64,000 nucleotides of DNA from Coix lacryma-jobi var. lacryma-jobi (taxonomy: Eukaryota; Streptophyta; Magnoliopsida; Poales; Poaceae). The stretch's first letter is position 1, and each line of letters begins with the position of its first letter. This document shows positions 43,492 through 56,062 of this stretch, piece by piece. Under the pieces are notes generated by a model, which worked only from the letters and a program-made list of their open reading frames with translations, had not been told where the DNA came from and did not search any database. Position numbers and translations under genes: made by a program. Location: contig CM019823.1 in assembly GCA_009763385.1 (NCBI GenBank), positions 40,234,444-40,298,443 of the forward strand. Reading direction: 5' to 3'.

Positions 43492-43550
43492 ACTCTAAAA
43501 ACCCCCTTAAGAGGAATTCGTCCTCGAGATTCGACGGAGATTACTAAACA

Positions 43551-46500
43551 ACTGGGGTAAGATTCCGAAGACTTCTTTCTTCCCAGGAGCCTATTCTTCG
43601 TATACCGGTTCCACTGAACTTTGCACATCTTGATAAATCGGCTCCTGGTAACTCTTCTGCTGTTTCCAAGATCTTGACAGGGTACTCTTCATAAGTGAGA
43701 TCTTCCCTATCTTGATCTCTTCCAGGGGAACTTGCTCTTCAGGCACCTCAGGCATTTCTTTAGCTGAGAAACATGGAACACATCATGTACACCTGACAGT
43801 CTCTCCGGTAACTCAAGCTGATAGGCCATTCTCCACGTCTGGCCAAGATCCGGAAAGGACCTATGTATCTGGGTGCCAACTTTCCTTTCATGTTAAACCT
43901 CTTTACGCTTCTCATGGTGACACTTTCAAATACACATAGTCCCACTTTGAAAACTAAATCCCTCCTGCGAGTATCTGCATAACTCTCTGCCGGGATGAGC
44001 TATCCTTAGGTATCTCGGATCATCCTTACTTGTTCTTCAGCATTTCTAAGGACATCCGGTCCGAACACTTGAGTTTCTCCTGTCTGATTCCAGAACAAAG
44101 GAGTTCTACACTTTCGCCCATACAAAGCTTCGAAAGGAGCCATTTTCAGACTCTTCTGGTGACTGTTGTTGTAAGAGAATTCAGCATATGGCAGGCTTTT
44201 ATCCCAACTAGTCCCATGCTGAAGGGCACATGCTCTCAACATGTCCTCCAAGATCTGGTTTATCCTTTCAGTCTGCCCATCCGTTTGTGGGTGATATGCA
44301 GAACTGAAAGTCAGCTCAGTTCCCAAGGATTGATACCTGATGCCAAAAGTGAGAAGTGAACTGTGTCCCTCTGTCAGACACTATTTTCTTTGGAACACCA
44401 TGCAGAGACACAATCCTCTCCATGTACAGTTCTGCTAACCTTGCCCCAGTATAGGTGGTCTTACTGGTAAAAAGTGAGCGACTTAGTGAGACGGTCGACT
44501 ATTACCCATATAGAGTCATAGCCTCTTTGTGTACGGGGTAATCCAGTGATAAAGTCCATTCCCACTTCTTCCCATTTCCACTCGGGTATCTGCATAGGCT
44601 GTAACAATCCTGCTGGTCTTTGATGTTCAGCTTTGACCTTCTGACAGGTGTCACATAGAGCCACATATTCTGCTACATCTCGTTCATACCATACCACCAG
44701 TATTTTCTTTCAGATCCAAGTACATTTTGGTGCTACCGGGGTGAATGGAGTAGGCAGATTCATGTGCATCCCGCAAAATGGATCACGGATAGCTTTCACA
44801 TCCGGGCACACAAACCTCTTTCCAAACCAAAGGGTCCCATTATCATCCATCCTGAAACCTGGTGCCTTTCCAAGCACTATGGTTTCTGCTATCTCTTTCA
44901 ACTTCTCATCTTTCAACTGCCCTCACGGATTCTTTCTCCAAGTAGGTTCAACTGACATTTCCACCAACATTGTTGCAAAACATAGATTAAGGTATGCCAG
45001 TTCAGCTCTCAACTCTGCTGACATGCTTTCCACTTGCAGACCGTTTGCGTAGGTTTTTCTGATCAAGCATCGGCACGACTGGCCTTTCCTGGGGTGATAA
45101 TGTACCTCTAGGTCATAGTCTTTGATCAATTCTAGCCAACGGCGTTGCCTCAAGTTCAGATCTGACTGAGTAAATATATACTTCAGACTTTTATGATCCG
45201 TATACACGTCACACTTATGCCCAACTAGATAATGTCTCCATATTTTCAGAGCATGGACCACAGCTGCTAACTCCAAATCATGAGTTGGATAGTTCACCTC
45301 GTGCTTCCTCAGCTGTCTAGATGCGTAGGCCACTACTCTTCCTTCTTGCATTAGAACACATCCAAGTCCAAGACGAGATGCATCACAATAGATGGAGAAG
45401 CTTTTGTTCAAGTCTGGCAGAACTAGGACTGGTGCTGAGGTTAATCTCTCTTCTTTACTCTTCGAAGTTTGCTTGGCATTTATCAGACCACACAAACTTA
45501 GCGTTCTTCTCTAACAAGGCAGTCATAGGCTTTGCGAGCTTGGAGAATCCTTCAATGAACCTCCTATAATACCCGGCCAAACCCAGGAAACTTCGGATTT
45601 CACTGGCATTAGTTGGCGGGTTCCAATCCAACACATCTTGCACCTTGCTAGGATCAACGGATATACCTCCGTTAGAGACAACATGCCCTAAGAAAGAGAC
45701 TTCTTTCAGCCAAAATTCACACTTGCTCCTCTTGGCATAGAGTTGATGCTCTCTTAACTTCTGCAGAACCATCCTCAGATGTTCCGCGTGTTCCTCCTCT
45801 GTTTTAGAGAACACTAGAATATCATCTATGAATACCACCACGAACTTGTCTAGGTATTCCATGAACACTTTATTCATCAGATACATGAAGTAAGGCTGGG
45901 GCATTGGTCAGTCCAAAAGACATTACTGTATACTCATACAGTCCATACCGCGTTGTGAAGGCGGTCTTAGGAATGTCTGAGTTCCGGATTTTCAACTGGT
46001 GATACCCAGATCTGAGATCTATTTTAGAGAACACACATGCTCCTCTAAGCTGGTCAAATAGATCGTCTATCCGGGGTAGAGGGTATTTGTTTTTAATGGT
46101 AACCTCATTTAAAGACCTATAGTCCACACACATCCTCTGGCTACCATCTTTCTTATCCACAAAATCACTGGTGCTCCCCAAGGAGAAGCACTAGGACGTA
46201 TATACCCTTTCTCTAACAACTCCTTAAGCTGTTTCTTAAGTTCTTCTAATTCATTTACCCCCATTCTATAAGGTCTTTTAGATATTGGTGCAGTTCCAGG
46301 CAGTAATTCAATGAACTCAACTCAACGCGATCAGGTGGCATACCTGGCAGATCATCCGGAAAGACATCAGGGAACTCGTCCACCACCCGATCTTGCTCTG
46401 CACCACTAGCATCCATCTGGTTGACCGTGGCAGTTGGCTGTTCTTTTAACACCACTTGCACACAGATTCTGTCTCCCTTAGGTGTAGTTACAACAACTGA

Positions 46501-47980
46501 CCTTTCTTGACACTGAATGACAGCCCCATGTTGCTTCATCCAGTCCATACCCAAGATGAGATCTATACCTGCTGTTCTTAGCACTATAGGCTTTACTTTA
46601 AAGTCTACCCCCCTTAGGTTGACACTAGAGGTGGGGCTCCAAAATTTGCAGGCATACTACCCCCTGGTGAGTTTACTATGATTGTTTCTTTCATTGCACA
46701 TAAAGGCACACCATGCATTCTAACAAACGACTGTGAAATGAAAGAATGCGAAGCACCAGAATCAAAAAGTATGGTTGCTGGGATTGAGTTGATGCTGAAC
46801 GTACCCATCATAACATCCGGTGCATCCAGGGCACTCTCGGCAGCTACATGATTCACCCGTCCAGTGTGAGGTGGGCGAGCATTCTGCTTCTGAGCTCCTG
46901 CCTGGTTCTGTGGGGCCTGGGGGTTCTGCTTCTTGGGGCACTGGTGAGCGTAGTGTCCTGGCTCCCCGCAACGGTAGCAAGCGTTGGGGTTCTGCTGAGC
47001 TGCATTCTTCATGGGAGCGGAATTGGGTGCTCCCTGGCGTGAGGCTTGGCTGCTCTGCTGTTGGAACCTCTGTCCTCCTGGCTGCTGCTGGAAGCGCTGA
47101 CCACCTGACTGTTGTTGGTATGGGAGGCGCTGCTGGTTCTGGTTGCCCTGGGGGTACTGTCCCCTGTTCCACTGGTTGCCTTGACTCCTCTGGGGGTAGC
47201 CTTGCTGGGGGTTGGTTCGGGGACGAGTGTTGCTCCCCGATGACTGGCCTTGGAAGCTTCTTTTCTTTGCCTCCATTTCCTTCCTCTTGTTGTCAATAAC
47301 GATCGCCCTATTGACCAGGGCCTGATAGTTCGGGTAGGTGTTCGACATGAGCTGGAGCTGCAACCCATCATAAAGACCCTTCAGAAATCGGCGCTGCTTG
47401 TCTTTATCCTGGGCCACATCCTGGGAGCGTAGCGCGACAGTTGAGCAAACTTGTCGCGGTACTCCGCCACTGACATGGACCCTTGCTTCAGGAGCGGAAC
47501 TCCTCTTGCTTCAGCTCTACGAGTCCATCAGGGATGTGATAGGATCTGAAGTTCTCCTTGAACTCCTGCCATGTAACAACTGGAGCATCTTGGGGACGGG
47601 CAACATGAACGCATCCCACCAATCTTGTGCTGCTCCTTGCAGTTGCCCCGAGGCATAGAGCACCTTCTCATAGTCGGTGCACTGGGCAATGTTCAGCTGT
47701 TTCTCCACTGCACGGAGCCAGTCATCCGCCTCCAGTGGTTCAGAGGCGTGAGAGAACACTGGTGGGTGGCCCTTCAGGAACTCTCCTCGACGGTCCCTGA
47801 CTTGAAGAGGTTGAGGTGCTGCAGCGGGCGCCTGATCCAGGCGGTTCATCATGGCATGCATAAGTGATTTTGCGTGGCCATCAACTGCTCGATGGTCACT
47901 GGCGGCGGTGGCGGTGGCGGGTCCATAGGAGCACCACGCCCACGGCCACGGCCTCTTCCGCGTCCACCCCTTGCTGCCAT
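43551..47980 (-). pseudogene. Gypsy gag-pol polyprotein, copy 2
   Basis: Same domain order as copy 1: gag from MAARGGRGRGRGRG (47980), CCHC knuckle, protease DSGA, RT with FIDD (about 45830), RNase H, integrase zinc finger, D-D-E core, chromodomain-like end. The frame is cut into about nine pieces (for example 46614-47417, 46255-46584, 45870-46181, 45455-45904, 44923-45495, 44461-44697, 44006-44326). Almost every break is loss or gain of one base in a 2-5 base homopolymer, for example near 43985, 44010, 44462, 45070 and 46165, while substitutions relative to copy 1 are few. Either the copy decays by indels only, which is odd, or this part of the consensus is poorly polished. Confidence 0.9.
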
Positions 47981-48642
47981 CTGCTCACCAACAAATGCGC
48001 AAGAGTTAGACCTTTATATCCAACATAGAATGTATATATGAACATAAATGAACATTGCTGAAATTTTCTGTGCACATTCTTGTCAACAGCAGCACACTAA
48101 AACGGGCATAACTCGAGCTACAGAAATCCAACGGGATGAACCAGACATCGTTGGAAAGCTTAAGAAACCAGCTACAACTTTCATATAGAACACTTTTCAG
48201 ATTCGACCAGATTCTGGGCCGAAAACAGCATTGAACAGAACCTGTTCTGGATGACAGACTGCGCAGAAACATCAACTTAAACAAGCATATCTCCCAGATC
48301 CGAACAGATAAAGACTTGGTTCCAGATTCGTTTGAAAGGTACATCAGTCTAGATACTCCCACAAAATTTTCACAATTTTGGGGGTCACGGATTAAGAGAT
48401 ATACAGATATAAACACAGGCTGCTCCAGAAAACAGCAACACAGATAGGGGATAAACAACTTTATACATCACAGAAGGTGTTTAACTTGGAGAAGCACGGA
48501 CATAACCCATACTTCACCTCACACAAAGATCCAAACAAACATAGTTCACCAACATAAGTAACACAAACACCACAGGTTCACATAACACAAACTGAATTTA
48601 AAACAACGTGTCTAAACGAGATAACTGATCATGGTAGGCAAG

Positions 48643-49714
48643 CTACTGGGCTCCACCGGGGGCATCGTTGGCTCTGTACTTCTTCTTGTAAACAGCTGCA
48701 TAGTCTAGCTCACCGCGAAGGTAATCCACTTCGCGCTCCAAACGCCTTATCACCTTCTGGGCAGCACGCAGGTCATCCTGCACCTTGTCGGCCTTCCTAT
48801 GCACCTCATAGGCATGCTGGGCGTAGAGACCAGAACCGGGTACTCCACTGGTGGTAGCAGGGTTCGCCACGAGCCCTCCATGTCACTTTGGGGAAGGTAG
48901 CGGTAGCGGTCATTCCTCATCTCCTGGAAGCGAGACCATGGTAATGCAGGTAGGCATCCTGCGCTGCGTCCTCCATACTTGCGAGGGCATCACCACGCTT
49001 GGTGGTAGTCCTGTGAGCCGACTCTATGACATGGGCTTGATCCGCAGCTTTCCAACCTGTAACCATCAGGTCGGACTTCCAGTACGCAGCCTCCAACGGG
49101 TGGGTGTACTCCCACAGTGGTACTGGAGCTTGGCTTCCATCTCAGGGTAGTACTCCTCCAGCAGACGAACCAGCATACTATGGTAGTATGCTGTCTCGTC
49201 GGGCTTCTTGAACATGAAGCGACGATCCCAACCAAGGTCTTCCACCACCTGCGCTGCTGGACGGCAGGGGGTGCTGGTGCCGAAGCTGACGAGGCGGCGG
49301 GAGAGTGTACCACCGGGTACACTGGCACGAAGGCTGGTGCCGCAGGAGCTGGTGGAGCGGCAGTGCTGCAGGACTGCTGGGACGGCGGGGGCCTCCACGA
49401 CTGGTGGAGCGACAGGCGCCACAGGAGCGGGTGCCTCTGGAGCAGGGACCTCAGGCGCTGGCGCCTCAGGCACAGGCTCCACAGGGACTGCACCTCCGGA
49501 GCAGGCGCTTCCGGAGCTGGAGACTCGGGAACTGCTGCAGGGGGCGGTGGTGGCGCTGCTAGCTCCTCAGAGACTGCTGGAGTAACGGTCAACTCTTCAT
49601 CCTCCATGAAGACGGCGTTGGAGGAGCTGGAGGAACCATCACTGATGTGGACCACAGGGGAGCAGGCTGGCTGGTGAAAAGAGCACGGTAGGCACGGGTG
49701 TTCATGCGAGGCAT
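48643..49714 (-). pseudogene. Extra ORF upstream of gag (orf0), copy 2
   Basis: Counterpart of 39181-40259: MPRMNTRAYRALF start (49714), Ser-rich block, Pro/Ala/Glu repeat and coiled-coil-like C-terminus ending at 48643. It carries its own one-base indels (near 49660, 49490, 49365, 49110, 48820), at positions different from the single break in copy 1, so the ancestral frame was open in full. Confidence 0.78.
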
Positions 49715-49891
49715 CCTGACGTTATAAAACAAGATAAGATAAGCGGAAACAATTAGTTTTATGCAATAGAATAAGAATAAGGAGCATATAATTTTAATAA
49801 AGTAACAAGTTAATAAAATAAGCATGAACAGGTAGCAAAAAGGTGTTAGACGGCCATTTCCTAGCTAGGCTTGCGTCCTACAGTCAACAAA

Positions 49892-49903
49892 GCTCTGATA
49901 CCA
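49892..49903 (-). other. Primer-binding site, copy 2
   Basis: Minus-strand TGGTATCAGAGC a few bases inside the LTR end, complementary to the 3' end of plant tRNA-Met; intact. Confidence 0.9.
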
Positions 49904-49906
49904 ATT

Positions 49907-52900
49907 TGTCACACAATTCTCAACCCAACTTTAAGGATAAAGTTGAGACAACATACTCATGTGTGCCCAGGAAAACAATCACACACATAAGTAGACAAAT
50001 TACAAGAGTGGCATCATCACATTGTTTATTACATCACGATAGTATTTAAAACAAGTCTTACAACATACTGAACCACAGATCACTGAACTGGTACACAAAC
50101 TAAGCCACAGGGAAACGTCGACTGGGGGAGCAGCTAGCCTAGAAGTCTTCAGGAAAGTCACCAACTGCACCTTCATCTGTTACCCATCCGGGATTTTTGC
50201 CCAAAAAGAAGATAAACAACAAGCGTAAGTACTTCTCGTACTTAGCAAGCTAACACAGGGTTCATGAGGCTCAAAAAGGCTGACACTGTCTGACTGCAGT
50301 TAGCTTTTAAGTTGGCAAAGTTTTAGCATTAAGGTAAACGAATATTGTGCTTAACCCTTAACCCATGATCCATTTGTCCAACAAAGATAAATAGTATCAT
50401 AAAGTACCAACAACATAAAGTAACAGTTTAAGTATCATAGTTCCGCTAGTTTTCCGGGCCGCTCGTGACCGTGAGCACGGCTGTTATAACAGTTTTACAC
50501 TCTGCAGAGGTGGTGCATCTTTACCCACAAGCCGTGTTACCCTTGTGCCCGAGGCGGCCAACCTCTTGATCCACTTCCGAGGTAGATCGGCAGGGCACAC
50601 TATGAAGCCTTTCGCTGGTTCGTCTAACTGGTCAGGGCCGCTAGGTTTCCTTGGCAGGCAGATGTAGCAACCCCCTTTTTCTATGGCACAAGGCCATCGC
50701 AGCTATACACATAGAAACAGGAGCAGCCCTACACCCAAAGTGGCAAGCCCCTTTTGCGCCCTTTCGGGTCACCGCTGCCAAATTAGAAAGGTCCAGTTTA
50801 CTGAGCTAAAACCAGAGCCATATAGCACTCATGGTAGCACTGTCAATCCCAGCTTTTGCTAACAGCAAGTTTTTATAACCGTTTAACAACATATCATCAT
50901 GAGAACAAATTCATCATTGGACTGGATCGATTATAAGTCAGTTAGCACTAGCAAGCTACCCATGCATATATCCCACGGGAACAAGAACATCACAGATCAC
51001 AAGCTAAGTGGGTTTTCTAAGGTTGCTCAATTGGACACATGCATAAATGAGTGATTAAAGTAAAGTGTATAGGTAAACAAGGAAGTCCCATGCTAACTTG
51101 CCTTGGTTGTCGAAAGGTTGATCCTCCTGCTGGTCACTGAACGAGGGGTCCTGATCGCACCACCCGACTCACCGTCTATCCAAACACACACATCACCACG
51201 CATTCCCAGGTGCAAACATACACGATGCAAACAGAGCTATTATTAGAACATTACACCAAACAGTAATAAACTGAAATAAAACTTTGATAAAACTGGAGTA
51301 CGCATCTCTACGATCACAACACGCTTGGTTCATCGAAAACGGAGTTACGGTGCGAAAGCTACGACGAAACGGTGTATATAAAGCCCTAAACAAGATTAAC
51401 ATGGACCCTAAAGCTAAACTGTCCAAAACAGGCTAACAGGGTATAAACGGGTAGAGCACTAAATTACGAAGCTAACGCATTTGAACGGATCAATCGGAGC
51501 TAAAACGTGAATTTTATAAGCAAAACAAGGTAATGGCATTTCTGTAAATAGTTTGAATTGTATTTGAATTTAAACCGAAAAATTTAAATTGAATTTTAAA
51601 CATCCGCAGTCAACTGGACTGCGCGTCCAATCCGAAGAAACACAGGGGCCTGGGTTGTAAGATTTTCCAGGCACAGGGAATAGTGCCTGTGGAGTGCGGG
51701 TTGGTTCCCGGCTTCTCCGGGGCTCTTTAGCAAGATGGCCGGCGAAGGGTATCGATGATCCTCGGCCGCCGGATCGGAGATGAGGCGGCTCGGATTAGAC
51801 CCAGGGCGGTGCGCGCGCGGGCGCCGATGGCGCGCACTGGCCGCGGCGTCACGGCGCTCCGCGCGTCGTGCACGGCTCCGCCATGGCCGAACCAACGGAG
51901 CTCGCGGGCTCGGGCATAGGGTCCACCACAGGCCAAACCAAGCGTCGGCCGCGGTCGGAGGGGTAGCGGAGCGCAGGGGGGTTCTCACCGCGGGATGAAA
52001 CGAACGGAGGAGGTGGCTCGGAGGTGGCGGTCCGCGGCGAACGGCGGTCGGCGTTCGGCGAGATCCTGTTGCGAGAAAACGGCCGGCGGTTAGGGCAAAA
52101 TCGAGCACAAGAAAAGACGGCAAGGGGTCTGGCATCTTCACCGAGGCGCGGCGGAGCTCGGAAGAGGATGCAATCGGCCCGGGCGGCGCCGAATCGTCAG
52201 ATCGACGGCGGCGGGCGACGGCAAGGCGGCGGGGAGCTCTGGTCGCGGTTGCTCGGTGGTCTGCTGCGACGCTGCGGAAGAGAATGAGGGAAAAGAGAGC
52301 GGGGGTGTGGGCGCGTCCGCTAAATGCATGAGGGCGAGGGCGAGGTCGTGGGAGCGGCGCCGCACGACGCGCGGAAGACGCGGGCGCGACGGTTGCTCGC
52401 TCGCTCGAGCCCAGACGGCGCGCAAAAGGGGAGGGAAGGCGCCGACAGGTGGGGACGGCTCGCCAGAGAGAGAGAGAGAAGCGGTGCGGCTCAGCCGGCG
52501 CGCGCACGGGCCGGCCAGATGGGCCGCGGCGAAGGAGGAGAGGGAGGGAGTCGGAACCGACGTGGGCGCGCTCGACCCGGCTGGGCCGAGGCCGACTTGC
52601 GGGCCGCGCGAAGGAGGGAAGAGGAGAGGGAGGCCTGGCGCGGATAGGAAAATGGGGAGGGGAGAATAGAGCCGGCGGGCTGGGCCTCAGGCCATTCGGG
52701 CCGAAAGCAAGGGAAGGAGAGAGGGAGTAAAAAAAAAAGAGCTTTTCATTTTATTTCAAGGCTTTTCAAAACATTTCCAAATGAAGTTTGAATTCAAACT
52801 AAATTTTGACAAAACCCAGTCACTTCAATAAATCTAGTGCATCAGCATGAGTGCATAAACATGTTGCCACAAATTTTTAATTCAACAAAAAATTATTTTA

Positions 52901-52980
52901 ACCCAAGGTTAAATGCTCACAAAAACATAATTAAATCATTTTCACCTATTTTTGTTTTGGAAGATTTTTAGGGTGTTACA
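49907..52980 (-). repeat. Gypsy LTR 3 (5' LTR of copy 2)
   Basis: 3074 bp. It differs from LTR 1 and 2 by a small insertion near its inner end (AATTCTC after TGTCACAC) and scattered one-base indels. The outer end GGGTGTTACA is followed by the CAGCA duplication. Confidence 0.92.
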
Positions 52981-52985
52981 CAGCA

Positions 52986-55798
52986 CAGTATTGCCTCTGT
53001 TTGGGATACAAGAGGAGAATGATTTGAACTTGTCAAATAATTTAAGAACGCCTTTCCACCAAAAGGAACCAACAGGGCTTCTAGCATGTGGTGGTGTTTG
53101 CATGTTACCATAAAATTTAGACCATGTTAATTTCACCCAGGGAAGGTCTGCATTGTTATAGAACTTGTCAAGATGTTTCATCAACAAGGTTGAGTTTTGA
53201 GTTTTCAAATCAATAATACCAAGTCCACCCTCATCTTTTGGCCTGCAAGAGGTTTCCCAATCTACTAAACAAGTGCCCTTCCTATCTATGTCACCAGCAC
53301 TCCATAAGCAGTGTTTCCTATATCCATCAACTTGTTTGATGATCCGCGGAGGGAGCTGTAGTGTGCACATATAGAAGGTGGGAAGAGCAGAGAGGATAGA
53401 GTTAACTAGAATCAGTCTTCCATGATAAGATAGGAACTTGCTAATTCCTAAGAGCCTTCCTTCTATTCTAGTTAGAAGAGGTGTGAAGTCCTGTATTGAT
53501 GGTTTAGTGGTTCCAAGGGGAAGCCCTAGATAAGTAAATGGCATCTGACCCACCTTACAACCAAAGGTATTGGAAAGGTGAGCAGTTTTGTCAGCTGTCA
53601 AATTTATAGGGACTAAGAAAGATTTGTTGAAGTTGACATGCAAACCTGTTGAGTCTGAAAAGGTCCTTAACAAACCTTTTAGGTTGAACAGGGTTCTAGC
53701 ATCAGCTGGAAGGATCAAAAGAGTGCCATCAGCATATTGTATAATAGAGTAGTCACCTCCAAAACTGTCACTTAAGGGGTGTTTTAGAACTACAATTTGC
53801 CATGCTTTGTTTATAGTAGTTTGTAGGAGGTGAGCCACCAAAACAAAGAGGAGAGGTGAAAGAGGATCGCCTTGCCTGACCCCCCCTAAGGCAATTAAAA
53901 GACTTTCCAGGAATACCATTAAGTAAGACAAAAGAGGACCCTGAACATAAAATACCACTGATCCAGCTAACCCATTTTTCTGTAAATCCTTTATGTCCAA
54001 GAATATGCAGAATGGCTTGATGTTTCACTTTGTCAAAGGCTTTTTCAAAATTCAGTTTGAGGATCACAACCTCCTTTCTAGAATGATGGCAAATATGCAA
54101 AAATTGAAAAGCCCGTGCAAGACAATCCTGAATGGTCCTTCCTTTGATAAAACCATACTGATTGGAGTGGATAAGTTGAGGGAGAGCAGATTGAAGTCTT
54201 GTAGAAAGCACTTTGGTGATACACTTTAGAGAATAGTTTAGCAGGGAGATGGGCCTAAAATCATCCACAGTTCCAGGATTGGATTTCTTTGGGATCAGGG
54301 CAATGTGAGAGGAGTTAATACTCCTCAAGTCTAATTGTGTGCTCCAGAAGTCACTGAAGAGTCTGAAAAAAGTCATCCTTGATTATGCTCCAACACTTTT
54401 TAAGGAAAAGACCATTAAAGCCATCTGGGCCTTTGGCATGGCTATTTGGAAGGCTCTTGATGACTGAGGTAATTTCGTCTGCACTGAAGTTTGCATCCAG
54501 ATGCTCTAAGTTACTAGCTGTGAGAATAGAGCTAAGATCGTAGTGGAAACTACTGAAATTGCTTACTCCCCTGTTTTTAAAAGAATTCCACAAAAGCTGA
54601 GCTTTTTGATTATGTTCTGTCACCAACACTCCATCAGGAGTTGAAAGGCTTCCAATGAAGTTTTTCTTGTGAGATATAGAAGCCATGGTGTGAAAAAAGT
54701 TGGTATTTCATCACCAAGCTGTACCCACCTTACTGTACTTCTCTGTTTCCAATATGTTCTCCTTGCTTCAAGTAGATTTTTCAGGTGAGTTTTAGTCATA
54801 GTCCTCAGGGAAACTTCTAAATCAGAGAGACATCTTTGTTCTTCTAGCTCATCTAGGAGGAGGAGCACCCAGCCACAATTATGTATGAGCTTACTTAAAT
54901 TGGAGAGCCGTTTACTCCAAACTTTCAGACCTGCTCTAACCTGTTTGAATTTGGTTGAAATTGTCTTGGCAGCGTTTGCATAGAAAGCAGTATTGTTCCA
55001 GTGTAGTTGTACAGTATCCATGAAACCTGGCATCTCAATCCAAAAATTCTCAAATCTGAAGACTGGCGATCTGGGAATATTACTACTAATGTTGATCACA
55101 TAAGGAGTGTGATCAGAGATAGGTCTAGAGAGGGGCTGAACGGAGGTGGCAGGATAATTCAGGTTCCAAGAAGCTGAGGTAAAGACCCAGTCTAGCTTTA
55201 CAAGAAGGGGATCACATTGCATATTGCTCCAGGTGTAGTTTCTACCACTAAAGGGAATTTCAGAGAGATCTAAGCCCAAAATAAGATCATTAAACATTTT
55301 CATCTCACTCAAGTCTCCCCCTGGTTTGTTTCTATGTTCAGGTGCTCTGTAGAGATTAAAATCTCCAGCTAGGATCCAATCATCAAAGTTGTTGGTATCT
55401 AGATTGTACAACCATGTAACAAAAGCCAGTTTCTCAGCTGAATGTGAGGGGCCATAAACATTGGTCAGGTGAAAGCTTTTCTGTCATTTTATTAGTGAAG
55501 AGGATGGTAATAGCATACCCATTCTTTGAATGATAGTACCCTCAAAATGGTTGTTGTTCCAGATAACAATGAGGCCACCGGAGGCTCCAATTGAGGGTGA
55601 GAAAGCAAAATTGTCCATATTTCTATGACAAAATTTTTTGAGATAAAAAAGATCAAAGTCCTCTCTTTTGGTCTCCTGGAGGCATATGATATGGCAATGA
55701 CTTTCTTCAATCTTGGTTCTTAAAGCATCCCACTTGCTTTGGGAGTTTATGCCCCTTATGTTCCACACTAGCACATTTGTGGTTCTGTTGTTACTCAT
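52986..55798 (-). pseudogene. LINE ORF2: endonuclease and reverse transcriptase
   Basis: Starts MSNNRTTNVLVWNIRGINSQ (55798). The APE-type endonuclease has CLQETK, LAGDFN and the SDHTPY motif, all conserved. Reverse transcriptase has SHIALIPKK, DFRPISLLN, NQYGFIKGR, GVRQGDPLSPLLF, GLPLG and a CLWSAGDIDRKG block. Two catalytic positions are changed: motif A reads KLNFEKAFD where LD is expected, and motif C reads YADG instead of YADD. Frame is lost near 55490, 54670, 54360 and 53900, so the protein is not made as one piece. It continues across the gypsy insertion into 30252-30968. Confidence 0.88.
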
Positions 55799-56062
55799 TG
55801 ATAAACAGACTGGAGAAAAAGACAGCTGCAACAAACCAAGTGTTGCATGAACAGAAAAAATAAAATAGAAAAGTAACGCATGAACCAAACATAAAGAATT
55901 AAGACTGCATTGAGACTGTCAAAGATTAAGCCCTCCATGGTCAACACCGAGTACATTGGATTTAGCATTTTATTCCAGCACACAGGCTGGTTGTGAGAGC
56001 ATGACACTAACAAAAGCACAACTGTCTTAAGGACAGGTGCAACCTGACTACTGAAAGGTAGA

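Larger units (their letters stand above)
30969..52980 (-). mobile_element. Ty3/gypsy chromodomain-type array: LTR-internal-LTR-internal-LTR
   Basis: 22,012 bp in minus orientation. The outer ends are TGTCACACCC (30969) and GGGTGTTACA (52980), and the 5-bp duplication CAGCA lies outside both (30964-30968, 52981-52985). LTRs are at 30969-34014, 40451-43491 and 49907-52980. Internal regions of 6436 and 6415 bp each hold a primer-binding site, an extra upstream ORF, gag-pol and a polypurine tract. The middle LTR has no target duplication of its own. A single insertion followed by unequal crossing-over between LTRs explains this; an assembly duplication is the alternative. The clade (Tekay/Del-like) is inferred from the integrase C-terminal chromodomain and LTR length. 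Confidence 0.92.

Noticed and set aside
53993..54229. Plus-strand frame over the LINE RT
   Set aside because: Complementary-strand shadow of the reverse transcriptase coding region.
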